From assembly GCA_002699585.1 (NCBI GenBank), contig PABP01000038.1, positions 558,001 to 622,000 of the forward strand: a DNA stretch of 64,000 nt, read 5' to 3'. How positions within the stretch are numbered: position 1 is the stretch's first letter; every line of letters begins with the position of its first letter. The position numbers and the translations under genes are program-made. The DNA comes from Anaerolineaceae bacterium. GTDB taxonomy: Bacteria; Chloroflexota; Anaerolineae; Aggregatilineales; Phototrophicaceae. The notes below the pieces were generated by a model, which made no database searches, was not told where the DNA came from, and worked only from the letters and a program-made list of their open reading frames with translations. This document shows positions 15,707 to 25,107 of this stretch, piece after piece.

Positions 15707-18703
15707 ATGCTACAGCGCAGTCGGCTTCACCTCGTTTTACTCTTCCTATTTCTGATGCTTGTTGTGCCGGCACACGGCCAAAGTGCTACCCTGACAACAC
15801 CCGCCAATGTGGCATTAGATCTCCATCTGACTGCACCTGACAGCGCTGTTGAGCCCCTGACGTTTGTTATCGATGCTCTGCCTACGAACGGGCGTCTCGT
15901 CGGGCAAGCACCACAGCTCATGTATATTCCTTACAATGGCTATATTGGCCCTGACTCTGTGACGTACAGTGTCATTGACAACAATGGCACCGTAGCAACA
16001 ACAACCATAGATATTCTCATTGTAGCGGATGAAAGTCCAGATAACCCGCCTCTTGACCCTGAAGACAGCGTTGACGTGTCGCCAGTGTTCCAGACATATA
16101 TCGACACTGCGCTTAGCCTGCCGCTCGCATCGGGCACAGACTATCTTATTCTAGACGAACCGTCGTATGGTACAGTTTCCGGCCAAGTTCCTGATCTAGT
16201 TTATGTCCCCGATGAAGGTTTTGAAGGCACAGATATACTCATGTACGCAGTCACGCGCGACGGTACCGAGCATGAAGTCACTGTGTATATACAGGTAGGC
16301 GAGCCGATTAAAGTCACCACATCCAATTTTGTTGCAAGCCCTACCCTTGACCTACCCGGTGTTTCGCACACCTTGACCCTACTTATCCAGGGGCAGGCCC
16401 GACCGGAACTTCTCGTCAATCCAAGCACAACCCTCGAACACGCGCTGAAAAACCTCCACGGTGATCGTGTTGAAATCACCGTCCGTACAGCGGGCGATCC
16501 AGATATGGTGCGTGCCCGCATAGAAAATCTGGGGGGCACAGTCACCCATGTGCTTGAAACTTATCTACTGGGCGATATACCGCTCAGCAGTGTGGCAACC
16601 CTGGGCGCAGACCCACTCGTTACCCATGTGGATGTTCCAGTTCCCATCGTACCTGCACAAGAGGGGCAATCCGAAGATGTGATCCCCCAGGTGGGTAATT
16701 ACAACAGCCAGGGACTAACATTTACCAATGCGAACGCCTGGCACGCCAGTCAAATCCGGGGCCAGGGGGTCCGTATTGGCGTGACAGATAAGGGATTCGA
16801 CAATCTGAACGCCACTGAAACATCCTGTGTTGAAGAAATTATTCTCAGTCCAGGTGTTCCTTACGCAGATACGGGCTCTAGCGACAATCACGGGTCGGCT
16901 GTGCTGGAAATCGTCTGTGATATGGCCCCTTATGCAGAAGTATTTGCTTATCACGTTGTTGATAGCAACGACTTCGCCAATGCCGTGAGTTACTTTCGCA
17001 ACACGATTGGTGTTGACGTCATTACGGCATCGTTAGCAGGTTCCTTCTATCCTGGCGATGGCACAGGTGTTTTTTCACAAATTGTCGATCAGGCCACAAA
17101 AGGGTCGGATGTTGTGTTTACCGTTGCCGCGGGTAACTACAATATTGGCCACTATGAGGGCTGGTTCACACCGATGCCACTCCTTACCGATGACGGCACA
17201 ATTACAGCCCACGACTTCAACACGAGTTTGGTTCAAGATGCTTTTAATATCTTGGGCGCTGGGACAGTTGCTGCGTATGCTACCATCTCAAAACAGCTTA
17301 TTTGGGACGATTGGAATCCGTCTGTAACAACCGACTTTGACTTACAGCTCTATCGAGAAGTCGCCCCTAACGATTGGGTCCTCGTCGCTGATTCCAACGT
17401 AAATAACATAAACGACGATGTGCCGCGTGACACGCTCGAATACACGGTACCGAGCGGACAAGGTGGTACTTATGCATTGGTCATCCAGCAAGTCGTCTCT
17501 AGCGGGCGGCCTATCTGGTTGCAACTGACACAACTCGGCCCGACGTCACTCTCAACAGAATTTGAGAATAATCTGAGCAGCGTCAGCGAGCCGGGTGCAG
17601 CCCGTACAGCATTCAGTGTAGGTGCAGCGTTGGCTTCAAATGGGAGCATCGCTTACTACAGCGGCAATGGACCTGCCAACGGTATCGGCGCAAATGGACC
17701 CAGCAATCCCTATGGTACGCCACCCGGTTACTTCCATCCGCTAATAACAGGCCCGACTAACGTTACGACCAGCATATATAGTGCCTTTGGTGGTACATCG
17801 GCGGCGGCACCGCATGCCGCTGGGGCGGTAGCACTGGTGCGCCAAGCATATCCTTACTACACACGCACCGATACACAGAATTTCCTGCTCAATCAAACGC
17901 AATTTTCTACAATGGGCAGCGACCCTGGTGCAACTGGCGCAGACACGGTTTATGGTTATGGGTACTTGTGGTTAGGTACCGCACCCAGCGAGCCAACATG
18001 TGAGCCAGACACGATTGCGATCTATCGTGCGAGCGACTTTAGTTGGTACCAGCGTTATTCGAACACAGCAGGTTTTGCCAACAACACATTTAGCTATGGG
18101 TTGCCTTCTGACCGAGCTGTAGTCGGTGATTGGAACGGTGATGGCATCGATACGGTTGGTATCTTCCGTAACGCCGTCTTTTATCTAAAGAACAGTAATG
18201 CAAGTGGTGTTGCCGACATCACATTTGGCTTTGGTGCAGCAACTGATATTCCAATTGCTGGAGACTGGAATGGCGATGGCATTGATACGATTGGATTATA
18301 TCGACCCTCTACCGCAACATGGTACCTGAGGAACTCTAATAGTTCCGGCCCAGCAGACGTTGCTTTCGCATATGGCTTAACCAACGAAACGCCAGTAACA
18401 GGGGACTGGGATGGGGATGGCATCGATACCATAGGCATCTTCAGAGCCAGCGACAACTCGTGGTACCTAAGGAACAGTAACTCAGCGGGTTATGCGAACC
18501 AACTTGCAACTTTTGGCCTGCCCGCAACCGATACACCGATCACAGGGGACTGGAACGGTGACTGTGTCGATACGATTGGATTGTATCGGCGTGCATCTGC
18601 CACATGGTTCTTGAAGAATCGTAATAGCAACGGCGTCGCAGACATCGCCTTCACTTATGGCCTCGCAAATGAGACACCCATCACAGGCAAGTGGGTCAAC
18701 TAG
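15707..18703 (+). CDS. secreted subtilisin-like serine protease (S8) with GDWNGDG repeats
   Basis: A 998-residue paralogue of the preceding gene with the same layout: signal peptide 1-24 (ending PAHGQ); two Ig/cadherin-like segments (LMYIPYNGYIGPDSVTYSVI, LVYVPDEGFEGTDILMY); S8 domain at about 340-750; then GDWNGDGIDTxGxYR repeats to the end. The catalytic set is complete: D361 (VTDKGFD), H395 (DNHGSAV), N477 (AAGN) and S698 (GTSAAAPHAAG). It should be an exported endopeptidase acting outside the cell, possibly for protein scavenging or for processing surface proteins such as its neighbours. The C-terminal repeats probably bind Ca or mediate surface attachment; this is inference. It has its own promoter and terminator and so is expressed independently of its inactive twin. 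Confidence 0.9.
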   Translation: MLQRSRLHLVLLFLFLMLVVPAHGQSATLTTPANVALDLHLTAPDSAVEPLTFVIDALPTNGRLVGQAPQLMYIPYNGYIGPDSVTYSVIDNNGTVATTTIDILIVADESPDNPPLDPEDSVDVSPVFQTYIDTALSLPLASGTDYLILDEPSYGTVSGQVPDLVYVPDEGFEGTDILMYAVTRDGTEHEVTVYIQVGEPIKVTTSNFVASPTLDLPGVSHTLTLLIQGQARPELLVNPSTTLEHALKNLHGDRVEITVRTAGDPDMVRARIENLGGTVTHVLETYLLGDIPLSSVATLGADPLVTHVDVPVPIVPAQEGQSEDVIPQVGNYNSQGLTFTNANAWHASQIRGQGVRIGVTDKGFDNLNATETSCVEEIILSPGVPYADTGSSDNHGSAVLEIVCDMAPYAEVFAYHVVDSNDFANAVSYFRNTIGVDVITASLAGSFYPGDGTGVFSQIVDQATKGSDVVFTVAAGNYNIGHYEGWFTPMPLLTDDGTITAHDFNTSLVQDAFNILGAGTVAAYATISKQLIWDDWNPSVTTDFDLQLYREVAPNDWVLVADSNVNNINDDVPRDTLEYTVPSGQGGTYALVIQQVVSSGRPIWLQLTQLGPTSLSTEFENNLSSVSEPGAARTAFSVGAALASNGSIAYYSGNGPANGIGANGPSNPYGTPPGYFHPLITGPTNVTTSIYSAFGGTSAAAPHAAGAVALVRQAYPYYTRTDTQNFLLNQTQFSTMGSDPGATGADTVYGYGYLWLGTAPSEPTCEPDTIAIYRASDFSWYQRYSNTAGFANNTFSYGLPSDRAVVGDWNGDGIDTVGIFRNAVFYLKNSNASGVADITFGFGAATDIPIAGDWNGDGIDTIGLYRPSTATWYLRNSNSSGPADVAFAYGLTNETPVTGDWDGDGIDTIGIFRASDNSWYLRNSNSAGYANQLATFGLPATDTPITGDWNGDCVDTIGLYRRASATWFLKNRNSNGVADIAFTYGLANETPITGKWVN

Positions 18704-18734
18704 CAGTCCATCACAACTTGTTATCTTTGTACAG

Positions 18735-18766
18735 CAGCCAGCCTCTAAAAGAAGCTGGCTGTTTTT
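18735..18766 (+). terminator. intrinsic terminator after the subtilase gene
   Basis: An 8-bp stem CAGCCAGC / GCTGGCTG with an 11-base loop is followed by TTTTT. It lies between the convergent subtilase and Dyp peroxidase genes. Confidence 0.85.
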
Positions 18767-18780
18767 GTCGGACAATTTGC

Positions 18781-20328
18781 CTAACCTGCCAGGAAGCGCA
18801 AAGCGGTCAGGCTGGGCATGAAGAAATAACCGCCACCCAGGACATCGACGAAGCGCGGCAGAGGCTGCGTGCGCACACGGACCGTATCCGTCGGCACATG
18901 CATATAGCTAGCAGGCTGTTCTGGATCGCCATTATCGCCAATGATCGGGTCCTTGCTCTGATATAGCGTATTGAAATGCGGATTGTTGACCCAATTGGAC
19001 TGGATGAACTCGAACTGGCGCGGGATGCTGGCATTCACGCAGATGAAGTGCAGGCCGCGCTCAGCTCCATCATCTTCCAATGACAGCAATTCATCCAATT
19101 GTGTCAGATCACCTGAATCCAACATTTCCAGGCCGAACAAGACATCCCCATAAATGCGGCCACGTCGCAAAATGCGATGTTTGGCAGTGGTCGCGGCAGC
19201 TTCTTCTGCCCCTACGGGGTGGAATGAATCACGGGGGTTGGTGCGGCGCAGATGCGACCCAAACGGGCAGTGCAACCCATCCTGGTCTGACTCCGCAAAG
19301 GTGAAGTCGTTCTGATGCTTGAGCGCCGCTAAATCCGCCACCAACGGGTCACCATTGGGACCACGTCCGACCATCTTCGATGCCAACCAAATCATACGCT
19401 CACTGGTAACGGCCCCGTCAATGCGCTCGACCTCGTCTTGGATGAAATGCCAAAAGGCGGGGACGTTCTGCGACATTTTGCGATAAACCAGATAGGTACC
19501 GTTTGCACCAAAGTCTTTAAGATGACCAGATCGGGACAGCGGGTGTGCCTGACGCGGGTTTTCATAGAGTGGCAGGATATTTTCGGGGTCATCTTCCCAG
19601 GCGACAACAGGCACAGACGGGAACAGGCCAAATGCGTTTAAATAGCCCAGGATGAATTCCCCCGTAGCAATGCCATCTTTGATGGGTTTGCCATCGCCAT
19701 CATACAGGTTGATGCCCTGCAAACGGGGCTGTGAAATACCGTCTTTGAAGCCAAAATGCTCTTTATCATCAGGCCGCCGATAGCCCCATTCGGTATGTAC
19801 AACCTCAACACCCTGTAAGCCTGAAATAACCTCATCGACGAACTTCTGGATTTCAGCTTCATTCGCAGAGGGATCATCAGCAGACATCCCCGCATGTAGC
19901 AACAAGAGGATATGGTATGGCTCGGACGTCGGGCTGCCAATTTGCCAGCTATCCGGCGAGCTGGTGCCGATGTCACCCAGGGCCAATGAACGCGGACTGG
20001 CCCCCATCCCCTGCTGGAACTCCGGTGGGAAAGTGCGCAAGCTGGCATCGGACAGGCCCAGAGCGGCCAATCCCTCAAATGACAAAGCGATGTTCAAAAT
20101 GCGCTCCGGGTAGATTTTCGGTGGGCGATCTTCACCAGGAGCGCAGGGTTGATCGTTCTTACGCCAGCTTTCCGCAGTGAGCACCTGGGGAACGACCTGC
20201 TTGAGCCAGTCCTTCGCCTGGGCTGTATCCATGACGCGCAAAAACAAATAAGCCGCCTGATACGTATGACCATATCCACTGGTGATGAAGCCCTGAATAT
20301 CGCGTTTTGCTTCGTTTAAGCTGGTCAT
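18781..20328 (-). CDS. Dyp-type (dye-decolorising) heme peroxidase family protein
   Basis: A 515-residue Dyp-type peroxidase family member. The diagnostic GXXDG motif is present as GFKDGISQP near residue 193, with the distal Asp at D196; further on, CPFGSHLRRTNPRD matches the conserved CPxxAHIRKxNPR block. Such enzymes use hydrogen peroxide to oxidise dyes, phenolics or other substrates with heme. I see no signal peptide, so it may be cytoplasmic or exported with a partner. GAGGA precedes the ATG. It follows the duplicated-domain protein by 10 bases, so they are one operon. Across the intergenic region a GMC-type oxidoreductase, whose family often makes peroxide, is transcribed the other way. 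Confidence 0.88.
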   Translation of the reverse strand: MTSLNEAKRDIQGFITSGYGHTYQAAYLFLRVMDTAQAKDWLKQVVPQVLTAESWRKNDQPCAPGEDRPPKIYPERILNIALSFEGLAALGLSDASLRTFPPEFQQGMGASPRSLALGDIGTSSPDSWQIGSPTSEPYHILLLLHAGMSADDPSANEAEIQKFVDEVISGLQGVEVVHTEWGYRRPDDKEHFGFKDGISQPRLQGINLYDGDGKPIKDGIATGEFILGYLNAFGLFPSVPVVAWEDDPENILPLYENPRQAHPLSRSGHLKDFGANGTYLVYRKMSQNVPAFWHFIQDEVERIDGAVTSERMIWLASKMVGRGPNGDPLVADLAALKHQNDFTFAESDQDGLHCPFGSHLRRTNPRDSFHPVGAEEAAATTAKHRILRRGRIYGDVLFGLEMLDSGDLTQLDELLSLEDDGAERGLHFICVNASIPRQFEFIQSNWVNNPHFNTLYQSKDPIIGDNGDPEQPASYMHVPTDTVRVRTQPLPRFVDVLGGGYFFMPSLTALRFLAG

Positions 20329-20338
20329 GATCGCGTCC

Positions 20339-21574
20339 TCATAATTCCTTCAGCCATTTGACGGCTGATTTTTCGTTGATGTTATCGTGGTAGGCATAGT
20401 ACAGGCGGCGGGCCTGCTCGATGCCAACGACGGTCGTATGCGGGTAAGCGGAATAATGAAAGCTAGCCGGGGTATTGTGGCACAAAATACCTTCGACAAA
20501 GGCTTCCGGGTCCAAAGTGGCCCCCTCACGCCAACCGACAGTGCCATCCCATAATGTATTTAAGCCACTGGGCAAACGATTCACAAAATCCGCAAAGTAG
20601 GCCGATGCGCTGCCATCATAGTCACTGATGAACAGCATGCGTTTGCCACCGTCGATCATCTGCCAGCGGGCGAAATGAATCGTCGGAATGATGCGGTTGC
20701 GCGTAATAAACGGAATCTTGATGAACGCGCCAAAGCTGGCGATGACCGCATGTTGGCGTCGCGCCGAATCAGCTCCGTTGACCGTGACAATCGTGATCTG
20801 GTTCTGGACCTGCTTGCGCTGCTGGAAGGCGGGCAGGGTATCGACCTGTTGACAGGGGCCAACTTCGTCCCCGGGCGAAAAGGGCACACAGGGACCGCTC
20901 TTATCTAAGGATGCATCCGTATATTGGCGATCCAGCTTGACCTGTTTGAGCGAGACAATCGTTGCAGGTATCAGCGCAAGGCCAAAGCGTAATAAGCCAA
21001 TAATCTGGGGAATGACCGACAGCGTAATAAAGATGTAGCGAATGAAGGTGCCGATGGCGCGCAGCCCGCGTCGGAGCCAGCTTATCGGGGCAAATTGGCG
21101 CGGAAGCTGGCGCAGCACATCCTCATATTGCGAGAGCGGCACGTCAAATTTAGCCGAGAGTTCGTCGCGCAGGGCCAGGTATTTCTGAATGTTCTCGACT
21201 GTTTCGTAGCGATAGGCCTTTAAGAACAGGTCCGTCTGAATGCTGTAGGCGTTCATGAACTGCACAAAGTTGTTCGCCCCGGTGAAGCCTTCACAGCAGC
21301 CCCAGATGGCCTCCATGTTGGATGTATTGTCGCGCAGATCACGCAGGTATCTGTCGTGGTCGCCATCGTAGACAGCGGTAAACATCAGCCGCAAGCGACC
21401 TTTACCAGCATCGATATGCGACAGCAGCACAAAGCGTGCAAAATGGGTCAGGTTGGATTTGGCGAAATCAATCTGGACGCCATCCGGCTCATTAATGTGG
21501 CTGACAGCAGCGCGGCAAGCCTCTTCCTGGCCTGCGTGGATTGGGGCCATTACGGTGATGACTTGTGAAACCAT
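20339..21574 (-). CDS. uncharacterised protein with two copies of a Dyp/ferredoxin-like domain
   Basis: Not a family I can name. The protein (411 residues from ATG 21572-21574) has an internal duplication: THFARFVLLSH ... RLMFTAVYDGDHDRYLRDL in the first half matches IHFARWQMID ... RMLFISDYDGSASAYFADF in the second. Each resembles an alpha/beta ferredoxin-like barrel of the Dyp/Dabb kind, without the GXXDG peroxidase motif. Between them, about residues 180-215, is a strongly hydrophobic stretch (YIFITLSVIPQIIGLLRFG) that is probably a membrane helix or hairpin. GGGGGAA sits just before the paired ATGs, so I rejected the upstream GTG. It is the first gene of a two-gene operon with the Dyp peroxidase and may be its membrane partner; that is inference. 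Confidence 0.75.
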   Translation of the reverse strand: MVSQVITVMAPIHAGQEEACRAAVSHINEPDGVQIDFAKSNLTHFARFVLLSHIDAGKGRLRLMFTAVYDGDHDRYLRDLRDNTSNMEAIWGCCEGFTGANNFVQFMNAYSIQTDLFLKAYRYETVENIQKYLALRDELSAKFDVPLSQYEDVLRQLPRQFAPISWLRRGLRAIGTFIRYIFITLSVIPQIIGLLRFGLALIPATIVSLKQVKLDRQYTDASLDKSGPCVPFSPGDEVGPCQQVDTLPAFQQRKQVQNQITIVTVNGADSARRQHAVIASFGAFIKIPFITRNRIIPTIHFARWQMIDGGKRMLFISDYDGSASAYFADFVNRLPSGLNTLWDGTVGWREGATLDPEAFVEGILCHNTPASFHYSAYPHTTVVGIEQARRLYYAYHDNINEKSAVKWLKEL

Positions 21575-21974
21575 CATTTCCCCCACTTAAACTATTTGAA
21601 CAACAATTCGGGCGATTGTTTTTTGTTTACAAACGCGGGATGCCAACGTGATATGCCAACGTTTGGGCGGTGATGTGTGCTACGTTGTGCCCTTTTATTA
21701 TGAGCGCGTTTTGCCCGATCAATCGAAAAAAACATGAAAAAATTCATCTGAGGCTGTTGTCAGGCAGCAGGCGATGGCGCATGATGATAAAGAGTTCCTG
21801 ACATCAGTCGCTGGCATTACAACCTCAATCAGTAGTAGACTATAGTCCAGAATTACACATTAGACAACGGACCCCATAACAGCGATTGACCCAATCGAAC
21901 CCGTAACAGCAGCCGCTGTATTCAAGTAAATTTATTTTTAGTAATTCATCTTGTTGGCATAGTAGGTGGGGGGT
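21575..21974. other. 400-base divergent intergenic region
   Basis: It separates the leftward Dyp operon from the rightward GMC gene and should contain both promoters. A TATAGT hexamer at about 21840 could be a rightward -10, but its -35 is poor. No coding ORF or RNA gene is apparent. Both flanking genes have a G-rich ribosome binding site (GGGGGA and AGGTGGGGGG). Confidence 0.5.
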
Positions 21975-24900
21975 ATGGACATGGCTGAACAGTCATCTTC
22001 AACAACAAATATACCGGCAACGACGGTACCAACAACGACGGTACACGAAAATCGCCTGATGGTATTCCTGAACATAATTGCCGGACTGCGCATGTTGGTT
22101 GCAATTGCATTGATTCTCGCACCCTACATCTTGAGGGAGCTAGATTTCTTCATTGCCCCACCCTTCTTCTTCACCAATACGGTTGCCGGGGTGATCCTGG
22201 TCGCCATGACAGCCTGGTTCGCGGCGGGTGATGTGCGCCGATTCCGCAATCTGGCCATCATCACCGACCTGGCGCTGGTACTAGGTGCAGTTTCCTACCT
22301 GGCAATGTACCTCAGCCCGGTCGGGGCAGGCTTCCAAACAGAATTGCTTTTCGAATTTGGCACCTATGCCATCCTGGCGCTGATTGTTGCCTTCTTATTA
22401 TGGCGAGCTGTGCCACAAGATCCTTCCTGGACAGACTGGATTTCCGAGAAAGCGCTCACAGGTTGGGAGCGCGTCGGGCAAGTGGTGTACGGGGCCTTCG
22501 GCATCATTTCATTTATTGCCGTTGCTGGCAGCCTGATTGGAGCCTTCATCACGCCCAACCCGATGGCCTCGCTGTGGACGCAACCCGTATTTGTTGCTGG
22601 CTCTGCTGTGAAAATCGGCACACTGGGCATGCTTTCGCTAGCCGCTGCCCTTAACATTCGCAAGAACCTCAAGCTCATGACGCTGGTCATCGTCGGCCAT
22701 GCAGGTTCCTGGGTGGTGATTACCATCCTGGCGATATTGGGCTATTGGCGCTTTGGGGATTACACGCTGACTATCGGCGATATGAGCTTTGGCGTCTCGG
22801 AAATGATGTTCGGCGCATGGCTGCTGGATGTCGTGATTATTGCCGTATTCGGCTTCATCCAGAATCGCGCCAACGCCTCCGTGGTGGACCATGTGAATTT
22901 CTTCGCACCGTTCCACTTCCGTGTGCTAGAAGCGCTGATCGAAACGCTGATCGAAGGCAAAGACACAGAGGGTAAATCATCTGAGCGGGTTGCCCCCTAC
23001 CAGAGTGCGCTTAACACGGATGTGTATCTATCATCTTTCCATTCCAATCGGCTTTTCCTGGCCAAGCTGGCACTCATGGGCACAGAATATCTGCCGCTAC
23101 TGTGGTTCAAGCCGCCCATGACATGGCTGCGCCCATCGGCCCGCCATGATTTCATTGATCGCCGCTTTAAGCACGAAGTCTTAGAGCCGCCGCTTGGTTA
23201 TCGCATCATGGATCGCATCTTCCGGGGTGGGAACGCTCTCATCCTACGGACACGCGGGCCAGTCAAACCAGCGACCCTGGACGCCACTATGAACTTCACC
23301 GACCTGCTGGAAGGCATCATGCGATTTGACATGCAGATGACTTACCTGGGTTACTATGGTGATGACCGCACCTGGGAAAAAGACGAACAGGGCAACGGCA
23401 TCGGCTATGTGCCCTTCTCCAAACGCCCGAAGAACTTCAAAGTTGTTCCGCGCCGACCACATCCACCGCTGGAAGTCACCCTGCCGGAAGACATCGCCCG
23501 ACATGGGATGGATGTCATTCATGATGCTGATGTGGTCATCATCGGTAGCGGGGCCGCCGGGGCCATCATGGCCGAGCAGATGCTAAAACGCGGTCGCAAT
23601 GTGCTGATGCTGGAACGTGGGTTGTATTCGCACCCGGATACGTTCAACGAAAACGAAATCGACATGGTCAGCCGCCTGTACAGCGACGGTGCCCTGCAAA
23701 TTTCGCAGTCGCTGCGCTTTACGATTTTGCAGGGCAGCGCGGTTGGTGGCACGACGGTTGTCAATAACGCAGTTTGCTTCGACACACCGGAGCATGTGGT
23801 CGATACCTGGAATGCACGTAATGACACCCCTGTGATCGACAAAGAAAAATACTACGAATCCCAGCGCGTCGTGCGAGAGCGTATGAGCATCGGCCCGATC
23901 AAAGCCGGGACGCGCACACCATTGGACGACCTGCTCAATCATGGTGATACCAAAATCAACGAGGGTGTGAAGCGCTATTTCGAGAATCATCCTGAGCTAG
24001 GTGAGTACGATTACAACGTGGTCGAGGCCAACATCACCGACTGCCTGGGCTGCGGTTACTGCAACATCGGCTGTAAATATGGCCGTAAAATTTCCATGCT
24101 GGATGAAGTGCTGCCCAAAGCCCAAGCCGACTACGGCGCGGATCGCTTCCGCATTTTGTCAGAAGCCGAGGTTGTGCACTTAGGGACGAACAACGGCAAG
24201 GCCAACGAGATTGTGGTCAATATTCGTGGCAAACGTAAGCTAGTCATCAAAGACCCCAAGACGGTCGTCGTTAGCGCCGGAACCGTCGCTTCTAGCTGGC
24301 TGCTGATGCGCAGCGGCATTGGCAAGAATCTGCCTGTCGGCCAGGGGTTATGCTTCAACATGGGCAGCCCATTGTACGGCTGGTTCGGTGAGCCGATTAA
24401 CGCCTATGAAGGCTTGCAGATCGCCCACTACCTCGACATCAAAGGCAAAGACGGCTTCGTCTACGAAACGTGGTTCAATCCGCCGCTCGCGCAAGCACTG
24501 ACCATGCCCGGTTGGCTGGATACGCACTACCAGAACATGCAGCGCTATAACGAAATGGTTGCGGTAGGCGTGTTGGTCGGCACGGAATCCAACGCTTATA
24601 TTGACCGTGCCCTGCTGATCAATGGGCCGGATGTGGTCTACAAGCCCTCCCCGCGTGATCTGGAACGGCTGCTGGAAGCCTTCAAGATACTGGGCAGCGT
24701 CCTGTTTGAGGCTGGTGCCAAGGAAGTTTTCGCTTCGACACGCAAATATCACAGCTACACGCCAACCAATGGCAAAGCCTACGCGCAGATGGTTGTACCC
24801 AATGACCTCAATCACCTAGAAGCGCTGGTCCGCAGTGATGATGACCTGCTGCTAGGCACAGGGCATCCGCAGGGAGGTAATGCCATCGGTACGCGGCCAG

Positions 24901-25058
24901 ATGGACCGGGCGCGAGCGTAGTCGATGAGCGCTTCAAAGTGTTCGGCTATGACAACCTGTACGTATGCGACGCCAGCGTGCATCCAACCGCGACGACCGT
25001 GAATCCACAGCTTACCGTGATGACACTGGCACATTATGCTTCCCAGTTCATTGAGTAG
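21975..25058 (+). CDS. membrane-fused GMC-type FAD oxidoreductase
   Basis: A 1027-residue fusion. Residues about 25-300 carry roughly eight hydrophobic helices (for example LNIIAGLRMLVAIALILAPY and MLSLAAALNI) with no export signal. The C-terminal part, from about 515, is a GMC-type flavoprotein: FAD motif VVIIGSGAAGA near 524-529, GSAVGGTTVVNNAV, and the C-terminal VNPQLTVMTLAHYASQ. Near residue 690 a cysteine-rich CLGCGYCNIGC could hold a cofactor; similar clusters occur in some GMC/cholesterol-oxidase-like proteins. It probably oxidises an alcohol or sugar at the membrane, passing electrons to quinone or oxygen; the substrate is unknown. I chose ATG 21975 over the upstream GTG because AGGTGGGGGG is its ribosome binding site. 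The GH94-like gene follows after 49 bases. Confidence 0.8.
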   Translation: MDMAEQSSSTTNIPATTVPTTTVHENRLMVFLNIIAGLRMLVAIALILAPYILRELDFFIAPPFFFTNTVAGVILVAMTAWFAAGDVRRFRNLAIITDLALVLGAVSYLAMYLSPVGAGFQTELLFEFGTYAILALIVAFLLWRAVPQDPSWTDWISEKALTGWERVGQVVYGAFGIISFIAVAGSLIGAFITPNPMASLWTQPVFVAGSAVKIGTLGMLSLAAALNIRKNLKLMTLVIVGHAGSWVVITILAILGYWRFGDYTLTIGDMSFGVSEMMFGAWLLDVVIIAVFGFIQNRANASVVDHVNFFAPFHFRVLEALIETLIEGKDTEGKSSERVAPYQSALNTDVYLSSFHSNRLFLAKLALMGTEYLPLLWFKPPMTWLRPSARHDFIDRRFKHEVLEPPLGYRIMDRIFRGGNALILRTRGPVKPATLDATMNFTDLLEGIMRFDMQMTYLGYYGDDRTWEKDEQGNGIGYVPFSKRPKNFKVVPRRPHPPLEVTLPEDIARHGMDVIHDADVVIIGSGAAGAIMAEQMLKRGRNVLMLERGLYSHPDTFNENEIDMVSRLYSDGALQISQSLRFTILQGSAVGGTTVVNNAVCFDTPEHVVDTWNARNDTPVIDKEKYYESQRVVRERMSIGPIKAGTRTPLDDLLNHGDTKINEGVKRYFENHPELGEYDYNVVEANITDCLGCGYCNIGCKYGRKISMLDEVLPKAQADYGADRFRILSEAEVVHLGTNNGKANEIVVNIRGKRKLVIKDPKTVVVSAGTVASSWLLMRSGIGKNLPVGQGLCFNMGSPLYGWFGEPINAYEGLQIAHYLDIKGKDGFVYETWFNPPLAQALTMPGWLDTHYQNMQRYNEMVAVGVLVGTESNAYIDRALLINGPDVVYKPSPRDLERLLEAFKILGSVLFEAGAKEVFASTRKYHSYTPTNGKAYAQMVVPNDLNHLEALVRSDDDLLLGTGHPQGGNAIGTRPDGPGASVVDERFKVFGYDNLYVCDASVHPTATTVNPQLTVMTLAHYASQFIE

Positions 25059-25107
25059 GCTTTGCGGTCCGTTGAGACGCGCAAACGATTGTTAGCAAAG
25101 GTTTTCC

